A stretch of 64,000 nt of DNA, taken from NCBI RefSeq assembly GCF_036884655.1, contig NC_088345.1, forward strand, positions 29,331,001 through 29,395,000, given 5' to 3'. Under the pieces are notes generated by a model. It did no database searches. It was not told where the DNA came from and saw nothing but the letters and a program-made list of their open reading frames with translations. Shown piece by piece: positions 1-12,035 of the stretch. Made by a program: the position numbers and the translations under genes. Numbering within the stretch: the stretch's first letter is position 1; each line of letters opens with the position of its first letter. Source of the stretch: Musa acuminata AAA Group. Lineage: Eukaryota; Streptophyta; Magnoliopsida; Zingiberales; Musaceae.

Positions 1-997
1 TCAGATCTTATGACTTCGTTAAGAACGAAGATGAGCCTTGTGTGTACAGGAAGGTAAGTGGGAGCGCTATCACCTTTTTGGTGTTATATGTGAATGACAT
101 CCTGATCATTGGGAATGACGTAGGAAAGATATCCACAGTAAAGGCTTGGTTATCTAGACACTTCTCCATGAAGAACTTAGGGGAAGCATCCTATATCTTG
201 GGGATTAGAATCTATAGAGATAGATCCAAGAGGATGCTTGGCTTGTCCCAGTCCAGGTACATAGAAACCATTGTCAAAAGGTTTGGCATGAAAATTCTAA
301 GAAAGGGCGAACATGGATATGATACCTTATGCCTCAGCAATAGGGTCTATCATGTATGCCATGCTATGTACTAGGCCTGATATAGCGCATGCTCTGAGTG
401 TCACGAGCAGGTATCAAGCGGATCCAGGCTTGGAGCACTGGCAAGCAGTAAAGTGTATCCTTAAGTACTTAAGAAGGACTACGAATCTTTTACTAGTATA
501 TGGAGGTAATAGCCTTAAGGTTGAAGGCTACATTGACTCAAGTTTTCAGTCTGATGTCGATGATAGCAAGTCGAATTCAGGGTATGTGTATACCTTGAAT
601 GGAGGAGTAGTGTGCTGGAAGAGTTCCAAGCAAGATACCACTGCTGACTTGACCATAGAGGCGGAGTACAGTGCTGAATTAGATGCAGCAAAGGAGGGAG
701 TCTGGGTGAAGAAATTCATCACAGATTTGGGAGTCGTGCCGAATAGCGAGGAGACGACTTCCTTATATTGCGACAACTATGGGGCGATTACTGAAATAAG
801 GGAACCCGGGTCTTATCAGAAGTATTCTGACGAGGTTCCAACTTATTAGAGAGATCGTAACCCGAGGAGATGTAGCAGTGGAAATAGTTCCATCCGAAGA
901 TAACATTGCAGATCCACTAACAAAGTTATTGTCTCATATTGTCTTTGAGCGTCACAGGTGTATGATGGGGATCAGACACATAGGTGATTGGCTTTAG
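1..997 (+). pseudogene. Copia pol remnant: RT C-terminus and RNase H, frameshifted
   Basis: The translation starts inside the reverse transcriptase and runs through a YVDD-equivalent box that here reads YVND (bases 84-98) into RNase H (ADLTIEAEY near 645-670). Compared with the intact family member, about 80 bases are missing near 296-300, which shifts the frame, and a second frameshift lies near 820-830. The catalytic D-to-N change, the deletion and the frameshifts make this copy non-functional. The reading ends with the family's HIGDWL tail just before the polypurine tract. Confidence 0.88.
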
Positions 998-1011
998 GTC
1001 AAGTGGGAGAT

Positions 1012-2503
1012 TGCTAGTCATAGGTGCCCAGCAAGCCAATCACGTGAGTGATGGCACGTGTGACTTGATACAGAATCTTTTTGCTTATTATATTTTGGTG
1101 TATATCACTTTATAACTATTGTATAAATGCATATATATATTGTGATGTCCGTGGATTTGTGCAATGGGAATCGGATCATGATGAGATCACAATAATGAGA
1201 TCGATTCACCTTTAAACACATATCCTAAATAATCCCGGTCATAGGTTACTCAAGAGGGACATCATGATAACCGGACAGACTGGTGTGCTGTATACCCATC
1301 CATATGATGGATGCAGCTGGTCTCATAGTTTCTCGTGTAGGGACACTAGGGATACAGTACAGGTGCTCATTGGAGAATGAGTTCACTGATTGATCCGCTT
1401 ACGGAATGCTGGATGGTTGATGATGCCTTATTGTCAGACAGCAATTCCGTAGTCCTAGTGGTGTATCTGGTCCTTAGACTTGAGACACCAAGGATGTCCT
1501 GTATGAGTGCTCCACTCTTTGATACCAGACTTATAGGTTTGGTTGTCCCAAATCTAGTACAGCTGGTCATTGGGAGTGGTAGTCGACCTTACAAGGGCTA
1601 TTGAGTATCGATAGAGGATCATCCACTCTCGGCGTCATGAGAGGAATATCTCATGTGTTCTTGCTCAGAAAAATCCTTGGCTAGGGTCATTCGGGTTAAG
1701 AGAGAAAGAGTTCTTCAGGAGAATCCGATTAGAGCGAGACTCGAGTAGAAACCGTATGGGTCTGACAACATCATGCTTGATATACGGTCTCTGGGATATT
1801 AGAGGGATGAGGGACTATAGGTACACGGTAACTGAGGACAGATAGGTCCAATGGATTGGATTCCCCTGTATCGTCTAGGGATTACGACGTAGTGGCCTAG
1901 TACGTCCGTAGTCGATGAGTCAAGTGAATTGTTACAGAGATAATAATTCACTGAGTTAGAAGGAGTTCTGATAGGTATGACTCACGGTCAGCTCGATATT
2001 GGGCCTAGAGGGTCACACACATATGGTAGGCATTGCGATGAGTAGAGGTTTGGATATGAGATATCCGACGGATCCCTTATCTTATTGGATGCAGATCCAA
2101 TACCCACTAGGGGAGGACCCATTAGGGTTTGATAGGGGACCTCTATAAATAGGAGGGATTCAGAGCCTCATAGGCTAGAGCCTTTGCTTGCCTTTCCTAT
2201 TCTCCTCTCCCTCTCCACCTTAGAGCAGGCCTGGAGTTTTGAGGAGCGTCGTCGCAACCCTGCTGTGTGGATCACTGCTAGAGAGGAGGACGCTTGACCT
2301 CCTTCATCTTCTCCTAAGGATCTGCAAGGAAACAGGGATATATGATCTCCCTAGGTAACACAATTTACTCTATACGCATTTTTAAGTTTCGCGGACTTTG
2401 CGCACCAATCTTCGCACGACGACGAACATCTTTTTGGGAATCGAGGATTTTGTTTTCTTGTTTTCCGCTGCGCATGTGATGTCGCCCCCAAGATTTCCCA
2501 ACA
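1012..2503 (+). repeat. 3' LTR of Copia copy beta (1492 bp)
   Basis: It starts TGCTAGTCATA after the polypurine tract and ends TTTCCCAACA. It is the reverse complement of the 1497-bp LTRs at 45705-47201 and 52997-54493. A TATA-type box (CTATAAATAG) lies near 2143-2152. Confidence 0.9.
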
Positions 2504-2679
2504 CCTTCTTTGGGCGTAGGCATCACTGTATCAAGGACGTACACGATTTTCTCCGCCGTGAGAACAATTCTCGAGTTACGGAGCCAATCCGTATAATTTG
2601 GACCAATGAGGTGGTTTAGATCAAGTATGCCACGTAAGGGATTTGAAAGCGACATTTTTTGAAAATAAAGATACAACAA
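2504..2679 (-). pseudogene. Copia gag N-terminus, truncated by nested insertion
   Basis: About 58 residues match the start of the intact family polyprotein ([20 protein letters not shown] and following, through [14 protein letters not shown]). The reading is then cut by the LTR of copy beta. The likely true start is the second methionine (MSLSNP), as in the intact copy. Confidence 0.85.
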
Positions 2680-4490
2680 AAATGAAAAACATGCAGATTT
2701 TGCAAGAAATAAACTATCAAGATATGGACTTCTATCTTAATATGCTCCTACTATTTTACTAACGAGTCACGCGACACCCTCAGCACGTGAAACGGAAGTC
2801 TCCGACAAACATCAAGTGGGGATCCGGATCCAATCAGCGTCTTAGTGTAATCTCGAGGGACTCGACCAATCACACTAAGCCTAAAAGGTAGGCAACTCTT
2901 ACCGATCAGAACTCCTTGTGATTCCCGTCCTGTTCGGCCTCTGAATCACCATAGTCTCGAGGGACTCGACCAACTATAATGCTCGATTAAGTCAACACCT
3001 TCGTTACAAGATGAGTTTGATTTGATGATATACCCTCGAGGGACTCGACCAAGCATACATGTCCTCAGGTCACTAGTGACATCTCTATGTTGTAAGCAAG
3101 ATAGCGAATCGCGATATAGGTGAGTCTCGAGGGACTCGACCAACTCAACCTACACCGAGAATCGGTTCCTACTTATAACGATGGAAGGCCACGTGGGTCA
3201 ATCTAATTGCCTCACGTTTACCGATTTAATATTATCGAGAGAGATGTTTCTATGATTTGGTCTCATAATATGATATGTCACACATATACATATTTAATAT
3301 ATATCTACATTGTATGCAAATATATATACATATCTAGTATGTGTATAAGCAATCACACCAGATGATCATCGACCACAACCTAATGTGATTAGGCCCGAGC
3401 CATTAGGCCTAATCACTCACATCAAGATCTATGTGTGCAACGATGCATCTCCATGCCCTGTGATCGTCCATCTCGTCCTTGTCGGTTCCGTCGACATCTC
3501 GATGCATCTTCATGCATCGCGATCATCCGTCTCGTGGGTCCCGCTATCGTATCCACGCTTTTGCTGCGCCTCCTCATGTGATTACAACTTAATCATAGGC
3601 ACGCAGGCCCGACAATAAACGAGAAATATAATGGAGGCTCGCAGACCATAATAATAATAATCACAAGTACAGACATCACACGGTCCATGATCATCCGTCC
3701 ACACATCATACATCACATGTATAAATAATCATCATCATTTAGGACTACTAGAAAATAATAAAAAATAATAATCAACTAAACTTTTTAATTAATTAGTATT
3801 TTATGAAAGCAGGGACATATAGAGAATTTCTTAATTCCTAGGGGTATTTTCATAATTTAGACAAAAGACAAAAATTAGAATTTCTCAAATTCCGAGGGGT
3901 AAAACTATCTTTTACCCAGAAAACCCTAATTCCCTCATCCTCCCCTACTGCTGCTACTACCGCCGCCTCTGCCACCCTGTCGGCGACGGGCTGTGCGGCG
4001 GAGGGCAAGGTCACTACCCTCGCCTGCAGGCGGCACGCCCGCTGGCGGCGCTGTCCCTATAGCTAGGCTCCCCCGCGGGCGCTGTCGCCTCCATTGGCGG
4101 GCGCCCCTATGGGCGTCGTCCCCTCCACGGGCGGTTTTGCCTGCGAGGCAACGCCCGCAGGCGGTTCTACCCGTGAGGCAGCGCCCGCCGACGGTGCTGC
4201 CTCGCTGGGCGACCGCTCCTGCTGGGTTTTTGCCCGCGGGAGCAGCGGCCACAGGCGTCGCTGCCCTGCGACACGTCACCATGCGAGAGCAACGGCCGTA
4301 GGCGTCGCTACCCTTGCGGTTGCTACTGCAGGCTGCCTGCCTGCACGCAGATGGTAGTGGTGCCATCTGCGACGGCAGCGAGGGCAGCAACAGTTGCTGC
4401 CCTTTTCGCTTTCGCGTCAACGATTTTGGCATCAAAAGCTTCTCCAAAACACAATACACGCAGTTTAAAACCAATCTATCGCACGAACAA
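2680..4490 (-). other. Copia 5' leader with four hairpin motifs and a GC-rich stretch
   Basis: This is untranslated leader between primer-binding site and gag. It contains four copies of CTCGAGGGACTCGACCA at 2852, 2956, 3035 and 3126 (17 bases each), then an AT-rich part, then a GC-rich, alanine/glycine-codon-like stretch at about 3940-4400. Long open frames in the GC-rich part exist on both strands and differ from those in the other copy, so I treat them as non-coding. Confidence 0.75.
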
Positions 4491-4507
4491 CCTGGCTCTG
4501 ATACCAC
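4491..4507 (-). other. Primer-binding site, initiator tRNA-Met type
   Basis: On the minus strand it reads GTGGTATCAGAGCCAGG, next to the 5' LTR. TGGTATCAGAGC is the standard plant Copia/gypsy primer site complementary to the 3' end of initiator tRNA-Met. Confidence 0.9.
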
Positions 4508-6115
4508 TATTGGGAAAATCTTTGGGGGTGACATCACATGCGCAACGGAAGAACAAGAAAAACAAAATCCCCGATTCCCAAAGAGATGTTCATCGTCGTG
4601 CGAAGATTGGTACGCAAAATCCACTAAACTGAAAAACTACGTATATAATAGATTGTGTTACCTAGGGAGATCGTATATCCCTATTTCCTTGCAGATCCTT
4701 AGGAGAGGGTGAAATAGGTCAAGCGTCCTCCTCTCTAGCGGTGATCTACACAACAAGGCTGCGATGATACTCCTCAAAACTCCAAGCCTGCTTTGAGGTG
4801 GAGAGGGGAAGGAGAATATGAGACGCAAGCAAAGGCTCTAGCCTATAAGGCTTTGATTCCCTCCTATTTATAGAGGCCCCCTATCACACCATAATGGATC
4901 CTCGCCTAGTGGGTATTGGATCTGCATCCAATAACCCAAGCCTTTTAGATTAGTGGATCTCTATCCAATAATCTCTCATGGGCTCTTATTGGATCTTGTC
5001 CATGGGATCCAATAATTTAGGGGCTTATTGGATATCCAATAAGACAAGGGCTCTGTCGGATATCTCATATTCGAACCTCTACTCATCGCAATGCCTACCA
5101 TATGTGTGTGACCCTCTAGGCCCAATATCGAGCTAGCCGTGAGTCATACCTGTCAGAATTCCTTCTAACTCAGTGAATTATTATCTCTGTAATAATTCAC
5201 TTGACTCATCGACTACGAACGTACTAGGCCACTACGCCATAGTCCCTAAACGATACAGGGGAATCCAATCCATTGGACCTGTCTGTCCTCAGTTATTGTG
5301 TACCTATAGTCTCTCATCCATCTAATATCCTAGAGACCATATATCGAGCATGGTGCTGTCAGACCCATACGGTTTCTACTCGAGTCTCGCTCTAATCAGA
5401 TTCTCCTAGAGAACTCTTTCTCTCTCAACCCGAATGACCCTAGTTAGGGATTTGTTTGAGCAAGAACACATGGGATATTCCTCTCATGACACCGAGAGTG
5501 GATGATCCTCTATCGACACTCAATAGCCCTCGTATGGTTGACTACCACTCCCAATGACTAGCTATACTAGGTCTGGGACAGCCAAACCTATAAGTCTGGT
5601 ATCAAAGAGTGGAGCACTCATACTGGACATCCTTAGTGTCTCAAGTCTAAGGACCAGATATACCACTAGGACTACGAAATCGTTGTCTGACAATAAGGCA
5701 TCATTAACCATCCAGCATTTCGTAAGCGGATCAATCAGTGAACTCATTCTTCAATGAGCACCTGTACTATATCCCTAGTGTCCCTACATGAGCAGCTATG
5801 AGACCCGCTGCACCTATTATATGTACGGATATACAACACACCAGTCTGTCCGGTTATCACGATGTCCCTCTCGAGTAACCTATGACCGGGATTATTTAGG
5901 ATATGTGTTTAAAGGTGAATCGATCTCATTTTCGTGATCTCATCACGATCCAATTCCCATTGCACAAATCCAAGGACATCACAATATATATATATATATA
6001 TATGCAATAGTTATAATGTGATATATGTCAAAATATAATAAGCAAAAAAGATTCTGTATCAAGTCACACGTGTCATCACTCACGTGATTGGCTTACTGGG
6101 CACCTATGACTAGCA
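4508..6115 (-). repeat. 5' LTR of Copia copy alpha (1608 bp)
   Basis: On the + strand it starts TATTGGGAAAA (family consensus TGTTGGG, so one terminal base has mutated) and ends TATGACTAGCA. It is about 110 bp longer than the LTRs of the intact copy because it keeps a block at about 4930-5045 rich in ATTGGAT units, including a perfect 20-bp palindrome at 5024-5043. A TATA-type box (tatttata on +) lies near 4863-4870. Confidence 0.88.
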
Positions 6116-8100
6116 GAGGGAGCATTGGTGGGAATAAAGGGCATTACCAGAAATTCGTAGTGGTCATTGTATGTTTGAAAGATGGTTTTCGATATGTCTT
6201 CTTCGCACACTCGTATTTGATGATACCTAGATAGAAGGTCCAGCTTTGTAAAGACTTGTGCTCCCTTTAATTCATCAATCAATTCATCTACTACTATAAT
6301 ATGGTCTTTATCCTTGACGGTTATGTCATTGAGAGCTTGGTAATCAATGCACATTCGCTATGTTCCATCCTTCTTTCGTATGAGGAGCACCGGTGAAGAG
6401 CAGGGGCTGAAACTTGGCCGAATAACTCATGTTTTGAGCATCTCTTTTACAACCTTTTCTATTTCATCCTTCTAGAGATATGGATACTGATATGTTCGAG
6501 TATTTACTGGAGGTTTGCCCGAAAAAATCGGTAACCAATGATCATGCTGACAGGTAGGAGGTAGGTTGCGCGATTCGTCAAATATATCTGAAAATTCAGC
6601 AAGAAAAGGAAGCAGATTTAGATCTTCAAATTATGTTGGCTCTCCCTTAGTTTTCTGCTCAAGTTGTACCAAAAAGCCATTGCATGCTTTGTGCAAAACC
6701 TTCTCCATTTGTTGTGTGCAAATCGTCGTTATGCCACCCCCACATTTCCCATGCAATATCACCTATTTCTCCTTACTATAAAATTTCATAATTAGTTTCA
6801 TAAAATTTCAGGAAACATCACCTAATATCATCAGTCATTTGATACTAAGCATAGCCTCATAATCATCAAGAGGGAGGAGGAAGAAATCTGCAATTATCTC
6901 TTGATCCTATAGCAACAGTTTCACCCGCGAGCACCTATGATCATACTTCAAAATTCGTCCGTTGGTGACCTTAACGTCAAACCTGCTGTAATTCTCGATA
7001 GGTAAGGCCATCCAAACAGCAACCTTGTTGTTCATAAAATTATTAGTGCTCCCGGTGTCAATAAGAATGGTGATATGTTGTTGCTTCATAAGTCCTCCCA
7101 CTTTCATCATTTGTGGGTTTGCGTAACCGGCAAGGGCATGCATCATAATTCGACCGGCTATTGTTCTTCATCCGTGACCACTTCCTCATGCTCCTGGACC
7201 TCCTCCTTCATGTCGTCAAGAGGTTCAATCAGTAGGAGGTGGCCCCTTTTGTAGCGATGATCATGGTTCCATAGCTCGTCGCAATGCCAACAAAGACCCT
7301 TTGCTGATCGGTCACGTAGTTCTTCTCTTGTTAATTTTTTTGGAAGCAAAGAATGGCTGAGAGTAGAAGGAGGTTTATATACCATGGGCCTAAGAGAGTT
7401 TCTCATCCTCTGAGCATCTTGGTTGAGTCATTTTTCTTGTATTCGAGCAAAAGAAATCACAGCTATCACGGTACGGGGCTATCGTGCCTTAACCTACCCT
7501 TTTATCTCTAGCTTGAGTCCTTCGATGAATGTTCTTAACAATTGATGGTCAGTCCAATCACGAGCAAGGTAGGATAGCTACTCAAACCTGGTTTGGTACT
7601 CTTGAATCGTAGAGGTTTGTCAAATCTTTGCGAGTTGGCCATCGATATTTTTATACACCGTTGGTCCGAAATGATTCAGCAATGCGTTTTTAAATTGATT
7701 CCACGTCGGAGCCCCATGATTGTATTCAAGTTAATTTTACCATTGAATAGCATCTCCTTCAAGGTGGATGATAGTAATTTCCACCATATCATCATTCGAC
7801 ATTCGGTCGTAGTGAAAGTAACGTTCGGCACGCGAAATCCATCCCGCCGGGTCTCCTTCTTCCTATCGCGGGAAGTCCACCTTCATGCATGGTTGAAGCA
7901 TGTCTGAGGGATGTTCCTCCTTCTCTAGAGGCCTCTCTGAAATCTCTTCTTATTGAAATTTGGTTGGACTCGGCAGTTGTCTAATTCTAAATTCTACAAA
8001 CAAAGCACGCAATTTGTCCTCCAAGTGCGATTCAAGCCGCGATTCAATCTAAGATTCCAATGCTTCAAATTTGGCATCAATTGGATCTTGAGAAGCCATA
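6116..8100 (-). pseudogene. Ty3/gypsy gag-pol remnant
   Basis: The gag start reads MASQDPIDAKFEALES at 8100 and soon meets in-frame stops. A degraded zinc knuckle (CWHC...H) lies near 7270-7295, the aspartic protease core LIDTGSTNNF near 7045-7075, and reverse transcriptase blocks ([30 protein letters not shown]) at 6130-6354. The RT breaks off in NAPS, where the Copia LTR begins. Several stops, and isoleucine for the usual glycine after MPF, show long decay. Confidence 0.85.
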
Positions 8101-8689
8101 GCATATGCCTATAGATCATAGATGTCCCTATCTTTTTTCTGTTCACAGGTTAATGGCATGGGGTGGTGGAAGGTTCAAAAACATTGAGAATCACGGAAAG
8201 GTACTACAGTAGATTTTTACGTCTAAAGTGTAGCAGTTTGGACGTCAAAGGTCAGTGGTTTATATTAAGAATTTTTTGATAAAACTAAAGGAAAATATGC
8301 TCTTAGGAAGTGTCAAAGTTGTTATAAAAATTTCGTAGAGATTTAGACAGAAAAATCGTAGTAGCAAGATCAAATAATCTATACTATGCGGTTAGAATTC
8401 TATAGTGCATCTTTCGTCGTAGAGATGAAAACTTTACGATGAAAAGTTTATGCAGCAATATAGGAACATTTTTTTTTTTTGGATTTTTGAATAAGGATAA
8501 CTAATATGTAATAGCAGTAAGGTAGGAAACTAGAACCTATTGCAATTCACGGGGAGATCAAAGGATGATCCACGGTGGTGGCGATGACGGCGGAATTCAG
8601 TGACGATCTTTTAGGCAATTGTGGGAATTGCTTTAGGTGGCTTTGGAGGGCTAATGGATGGCTATAGAAGGGCAGTGAGATGCCAAGAA
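8101..8689 (-). other. Gypsy element leader, non-coding
   Basis: This stretch lies between primer-binding site and gag. I see no reading frame of note, only an A/T-rich segment with a T run near 8469-8480. Confidence 0.5.
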
Positions 8690-8690
8690 T

Positions 8691-8706
8691 GCTACTCTGA
8701 TACCAA
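8691..8706 (-). other. Primer-binding site of gypsy element
   Basis: The minus strand reads TTGGTATCAGAGTAGC next to the LTR start at 8708, matching the initiator tRNA-Met site with one or two changes. Confidence 0.8.
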
Positions 8707-8707
8707 G

Positions 8708-9140
8708 TGATAGAACCCTTGCGGATTCTAAGCTTGGGGTTGATCTCTTTAGGGGATTGGCCTCCTTGGAACTCTATAGGGGTTCCTTCCTCTAGGTTGC
8801 TCAAAGGCTGCTAAAAAGATTCATCTATTCCTTCAGAAAAGAGGATGAATACATGACTATTTATAGGACTTCTAAACCCCAACTCCTAATAGGACTCCTA
8901 CTCAAGACTCGTACTTCTAACCAACTCCTAGTGCTTCTCTGAGAAGTAACCTCCAAACTAATCCTAACCTTTGCTTCACCTCTTTAATAGGGGTCGGCTA
9001 GGTAGGTTTTACATGAATACCCCTTTCAATGAAACTCAATTAGGACTGTCCTAGCTAGAGTCCTAATACTCTCTTTGTGCTTTTTCTTGCTATTACTATC
9101 TAATTTAGTTACTCACATTCTAAGTTAAACGCATTATTGG
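8708..9140 (-). repeat. 5' LTR of gypsy family G
   Basis: It begins TGATAGAACCCTTGC and aligns base for base over at least 120 bp with the LTR that starts TGTTAGAACCC at 63875. The far boundary is obscured by a SIRE-type LTR fragment with a long C run, so the end is approximate. Confidence 0.7.
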
Positions 9141-9144
9141 TACA

Positions 9145-9270
9145 GGTTTCATCGATTGAAATTTTTAAATCGGAGTTTTATTTTGAAAGCACTAATTTAC
9201 CCCCCCACCCACCCCCCCCCCCCCCCTCCCCCCCCTCCCCTCCTCTTAGTGCCTTTACGATCCTAATACT
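9145..9270 (+). repeat. SIRE-type LTR fragment with long C tract
   Basis: The reverse complement (GATCGTAAAGGCACTAAGAGG, then a G run, then TAGTGC) matches the start of the SIRE-type LTRs at 44684, 55247 and 61899. The + strand C-rich tract runs from about 9200 to 9242. Confidence 0.7.
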
Positions 9271-11585
9271 TATGATATGTATAACTCACACATATGGTAG
9301 ATGTTACGATGAGTAGAGGTTCAGATATGAGATATCCACTAGAGCCTCTATTTTATTGGATATCCAGTAAGCCCCTGAATTATTGAATATTGTGGATAAG
9401 ATCCAATAAGAGCTAATAAGAGATTATTAGGTAGAGATCCACTAATCCAAGAGGCTTGGATAGTTGGATAGAGATTTAGTACCCAATAAAGTAGGATCCA
9501 TTAAGGTTAAGTTAACAAAAACCTCAATAAATAGGAGAGAACCAAATGTGTATAGGCTAGACCTTTTTTGGTTGCCACCACCTATTCTCCTTGTAGAGAA
9601 ATCTATGGGTGACATCACATGTGCAATGGAAGAACATAAAACAAAATTCTCGAATTTCCCAAAATATGTTCATCATCGTACGAAGATTGGTACGTAAAAA
9701 CCCACAAAACTGAAAACTATGCTTGAGATACTTGTGTTACCTAGGGAGATCATATATCCCTGAAATCCTACAGATCTATGAGAGAGGATGAAAGAGGTCA
9801 AGTATCCTCCTCTCTAGTAGTGATCTACATGGCAGAGGCTGTGAAGATGCTCCTCAAATTATTACCCAAATCTTCGCACCTATTGGTTGAGGAGGAAAAG
9901 AGAATAGGAAGTGGTAACCAAAAAGACCTAGCCTATGACTCTTTAGTTCTATCATATCTATAGAGGCCCCCTGTCATCTTAACCCTAATATATCCTACCC
10001 TATTGGGTATTGGATCTTCATCCAACTATCCAAGCCTCTTAGATTGATGGATCTCTATCCAATATTCTCTTGTAGCTCTTATTGGATCTCATCCATAGGA
10101 TCCAATAATTCATTGGCTTATTGGATATCCATTAAGATAGGGACTTCGGTGGATATCTCATATCCAAACCTCTATTCGTCATAACACCTATCATATGTGT
10201 GTGACCCTCTAGGCCTAATATCAAGCTAGCCATGAGTCATACATATCAGAACTCATTCTGGCTTAGTGAATTATTATCTACATAATAATTCGCTTGACTC
10301 ATCGATTGTAGACGTACTAGGCCACTACACCGCAGTCCCTAGATGATACAAGGGAATCCAATTCTTTAGACCTATCTGTCCTCAGTTATCATTTACCTAT
10401 AGTCTTTCATCTATCTAATATCCTAGAGACCGTATACCGGGCATGGTGCTGTTAGGCCCATACGGCTTATCCTCGAGTCTCGCTTTAATCGGATTCTCTT
10501 GGAAAACTCTTCCTCTCTCGATTTGAATGACCTTAGCCAAGGATTTGTTTAAGCAAGAACACATGGGATATTCCTCTTATGATACCGAGAGCGAATAATC
10601 TATCGACACTCAATAGCCCTCGTAAGGTAGGCTATCACTCTCGATAACCGGTTGTACTAGATCTAGAACTTCCAGGCTTATAAGTCTGGTATCAAAGAAT
10701 GGAGTGCTTATACATGATATCATCCTTGGTGTCTCAAGTCTAAAGTCCAGGTACACCATTGGGATGACAAAATCACTATCTAATAATAAGGTATCATCAA
10801 CCATCCAGCATTCCGTGAGCGGATCAATTAGTGAATTCATTCTCCAATGAGCACCTACATTATAGCCCTAGTATCCCGACAAGAGCAGCTATGAGACTAG
10901 TCGCCTCCATCATATAGATGAGTATACAACACACTAGTCTGTCCGGTTATCTTGATGTTCCTCTCGAGTAACCTATGACCAGGATTATTTAAGGTTTGTG
11001 TTTAAAGGTGAATCAGTCTTATTATAGTGATCTCATCACAATTCGATTCCCATTACATAAATCCATGGACATCACAATATATTTATGCATCAAGAAATAT
11101 AAAGTAAAAAATATCATAATAATAATAAGCAAAAAGACTACGTATCATGTCATACGTGTCATCACTCACGTGATTGGCTTGCGCACCTTTGACTAGCACT
11201 ACTCCCTCTCTTTCCTCCTTAGTCAACAGCCCCAATTGGGTCCGTGTGGAGATCAGGAAAGGTCGACCCCTTCTTGATCACATGTTGCATATGGAGAGGA
11301 AGATCGTGCAATGATTTGAGGAGCGTCTTCGCCGCATCTGTTATGTGGATGACCACTAGAGATGAGGACATCTAACCTCCTTCATCCTCTCCTATAGATC
11401 TAGAATTTTTCAGGGATATATGATCTCCCTAATAATATATCTTTCACATATGCGTTTTTTTGTTTTGTGGGTTTTTCATGCACCAATCTTCGCACGATGA
11501 TGAGAACATTTTTCTACGAAAAATATAAGATTTCTGTTTTCTATTCTTCTACTACGCAGGTAATGCTATCCAAGGTTTCTCAACA
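9271..11585 (+). repeat. Old Copia family-C LTR fragment, split by a solo LTR
   Basis: Bases 9271-9591 and 11199-11585 together follow the + strand LTR of copy beta (ATATGGTAGatgttaCGATGAGTAGAGG at the left, LTR end TTTCTCAACA at the right). The piece is missing its first several hundred bases. The break at 9591/11199 corresponds to CTATTCTCCTCTCCCTC in the intact LTR. Confidence 0.78.
9592..11198 (-). mobile_element. Solo LTR of Copia family C (1607 bp)
   Basis: It starts TGTAGAGAAATC and ends TTGACTAGCA on the + strand, full LTR length, with no primer site, gag or pol on either side. The flanking 5-mers are CTCCT (9587-9591) and CTACT (11199-11203), a target duplication with one mismatch. 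It therefore arose from an insertion into the older, oppositely oriented LTR followed by LTR-LTR recombination. Confidence 0.82.
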
Positions 11586-11619
11586 CCTTTTCCTCAACAA
11601 AATAAACCCTTTTTTTAAA

Positions 11620-12035
11620 CTTAAACTATATATCATTATATTAATAATTTATTGTGACTCAACATTCCACGTAAGTAGATTTTAACATCTGTCAACTTAG
11701 ACTTGATGAGAGGAGCTTATATGTTACGTTTTTTAAAATGTATGAGTTATTTTAGACACAAATAAAATCATAAAGGCTTAAGTTGTCCATGACCAAAATC
11801 ACATGGGCTAAAATAGATCTTTTTTTAATTTAAATTATATATATCATTATATTAATAATTTATTATGAGTCAGCATGTCACATAAGTAGACTTTAATATT
11901 TGTTAACTCATACTTGATAGAAGGGACTTATATACTACGTTTTTAAAAATGTATGGGTTATTTTATATACGAGTAAACCATAAGGGCTTAAGTGGTCCAT
12001 GACTAAAACCACAAGCGTCAAAATGAACCTTAACA
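11620..12035. repeat. Imperfect tandem duplication, period about 211 bp
   Basis: The block starting TATATCATTATATTAATAAT near 11629 recurs at 11840 and continues through GACTTGATGAG / TACTTGATAGA and AAGGCTTAAGT / AGGGCTTAAGT, at about 80% identity by eye. It is AT-rich and of unknown origin. Confidence 0.75.

Larger units (their letters stand above)
1..2503 (+). mobile_element. Copia element, 3' part (family C, copy beta), nested in another C-family element
   Basis: Only the 3' end of this + strand Ty1/copia element lies in the window: reverse transcriptase tail, RNase H, polypurine tract (AAGTGGGAGA at about 1001-1010) and a 3' LTR at 1012-2503. It is nearly collinear with the intact copy at 45705-54493 on the other strand. 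Immediately after the LTR, at 2504, the sequence becomes gag of a minus-strand element of the same family, so this copy was inserted into that gag. The 5 bases after the LTR (CCTTC) should reappear before the missing 5' LTR. Confidence 0.9.
2504..6115 (-). mobile_element. Copia element, 5' part (family C, copy alpha), inserted in a gypsy RT
   Basis: This minus-strand relative of the 45.7-54.5 kb element keeps its 5' LTR (4508-6115), primer-binding site, long leader and the first ~58 codons of gag. It is cut at 2503/2504 by the inserted + strand copy; the remainder must lie to the left of the window. On its other side the LTR abuts a Ty3/gypsy reverse transcriptase at 6116, so this element had itself inserted into a gypsy pol gene. 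The nesting order is gypsy, then alpha, then beta. Confidence 0.88.
6116..9140 (-). mobile_element. Decayed Ty3/gypsy element (family G), 5' portion
   Basis: Read on the minus strand: LTR (from 8708 down in + coordinates), primer-binding site, leader, gag, zinc-knuckle remnant, protease and reverse transcriptase, interrupted at 6116 by the Copia insertion. The gag-PR-RT order and RT sequence are Ty3/gypsy, and the gag and RT style resembles Reina-type chromoviruses, which is inference. Another copy of its LTR begins at 63875. The outer LTR end near 9140 is approximate. Confidence 0.8.

Noticed and set aside
3935..4712. Open frames up to 229 codons on both strands in the GC-rich leader
   Set aside because: They overlap on both strands, are alanine/arginine/proline-rich as expected from GC content, and are not conserved in frame with the equivalent block at 52.3-53.0 kb.
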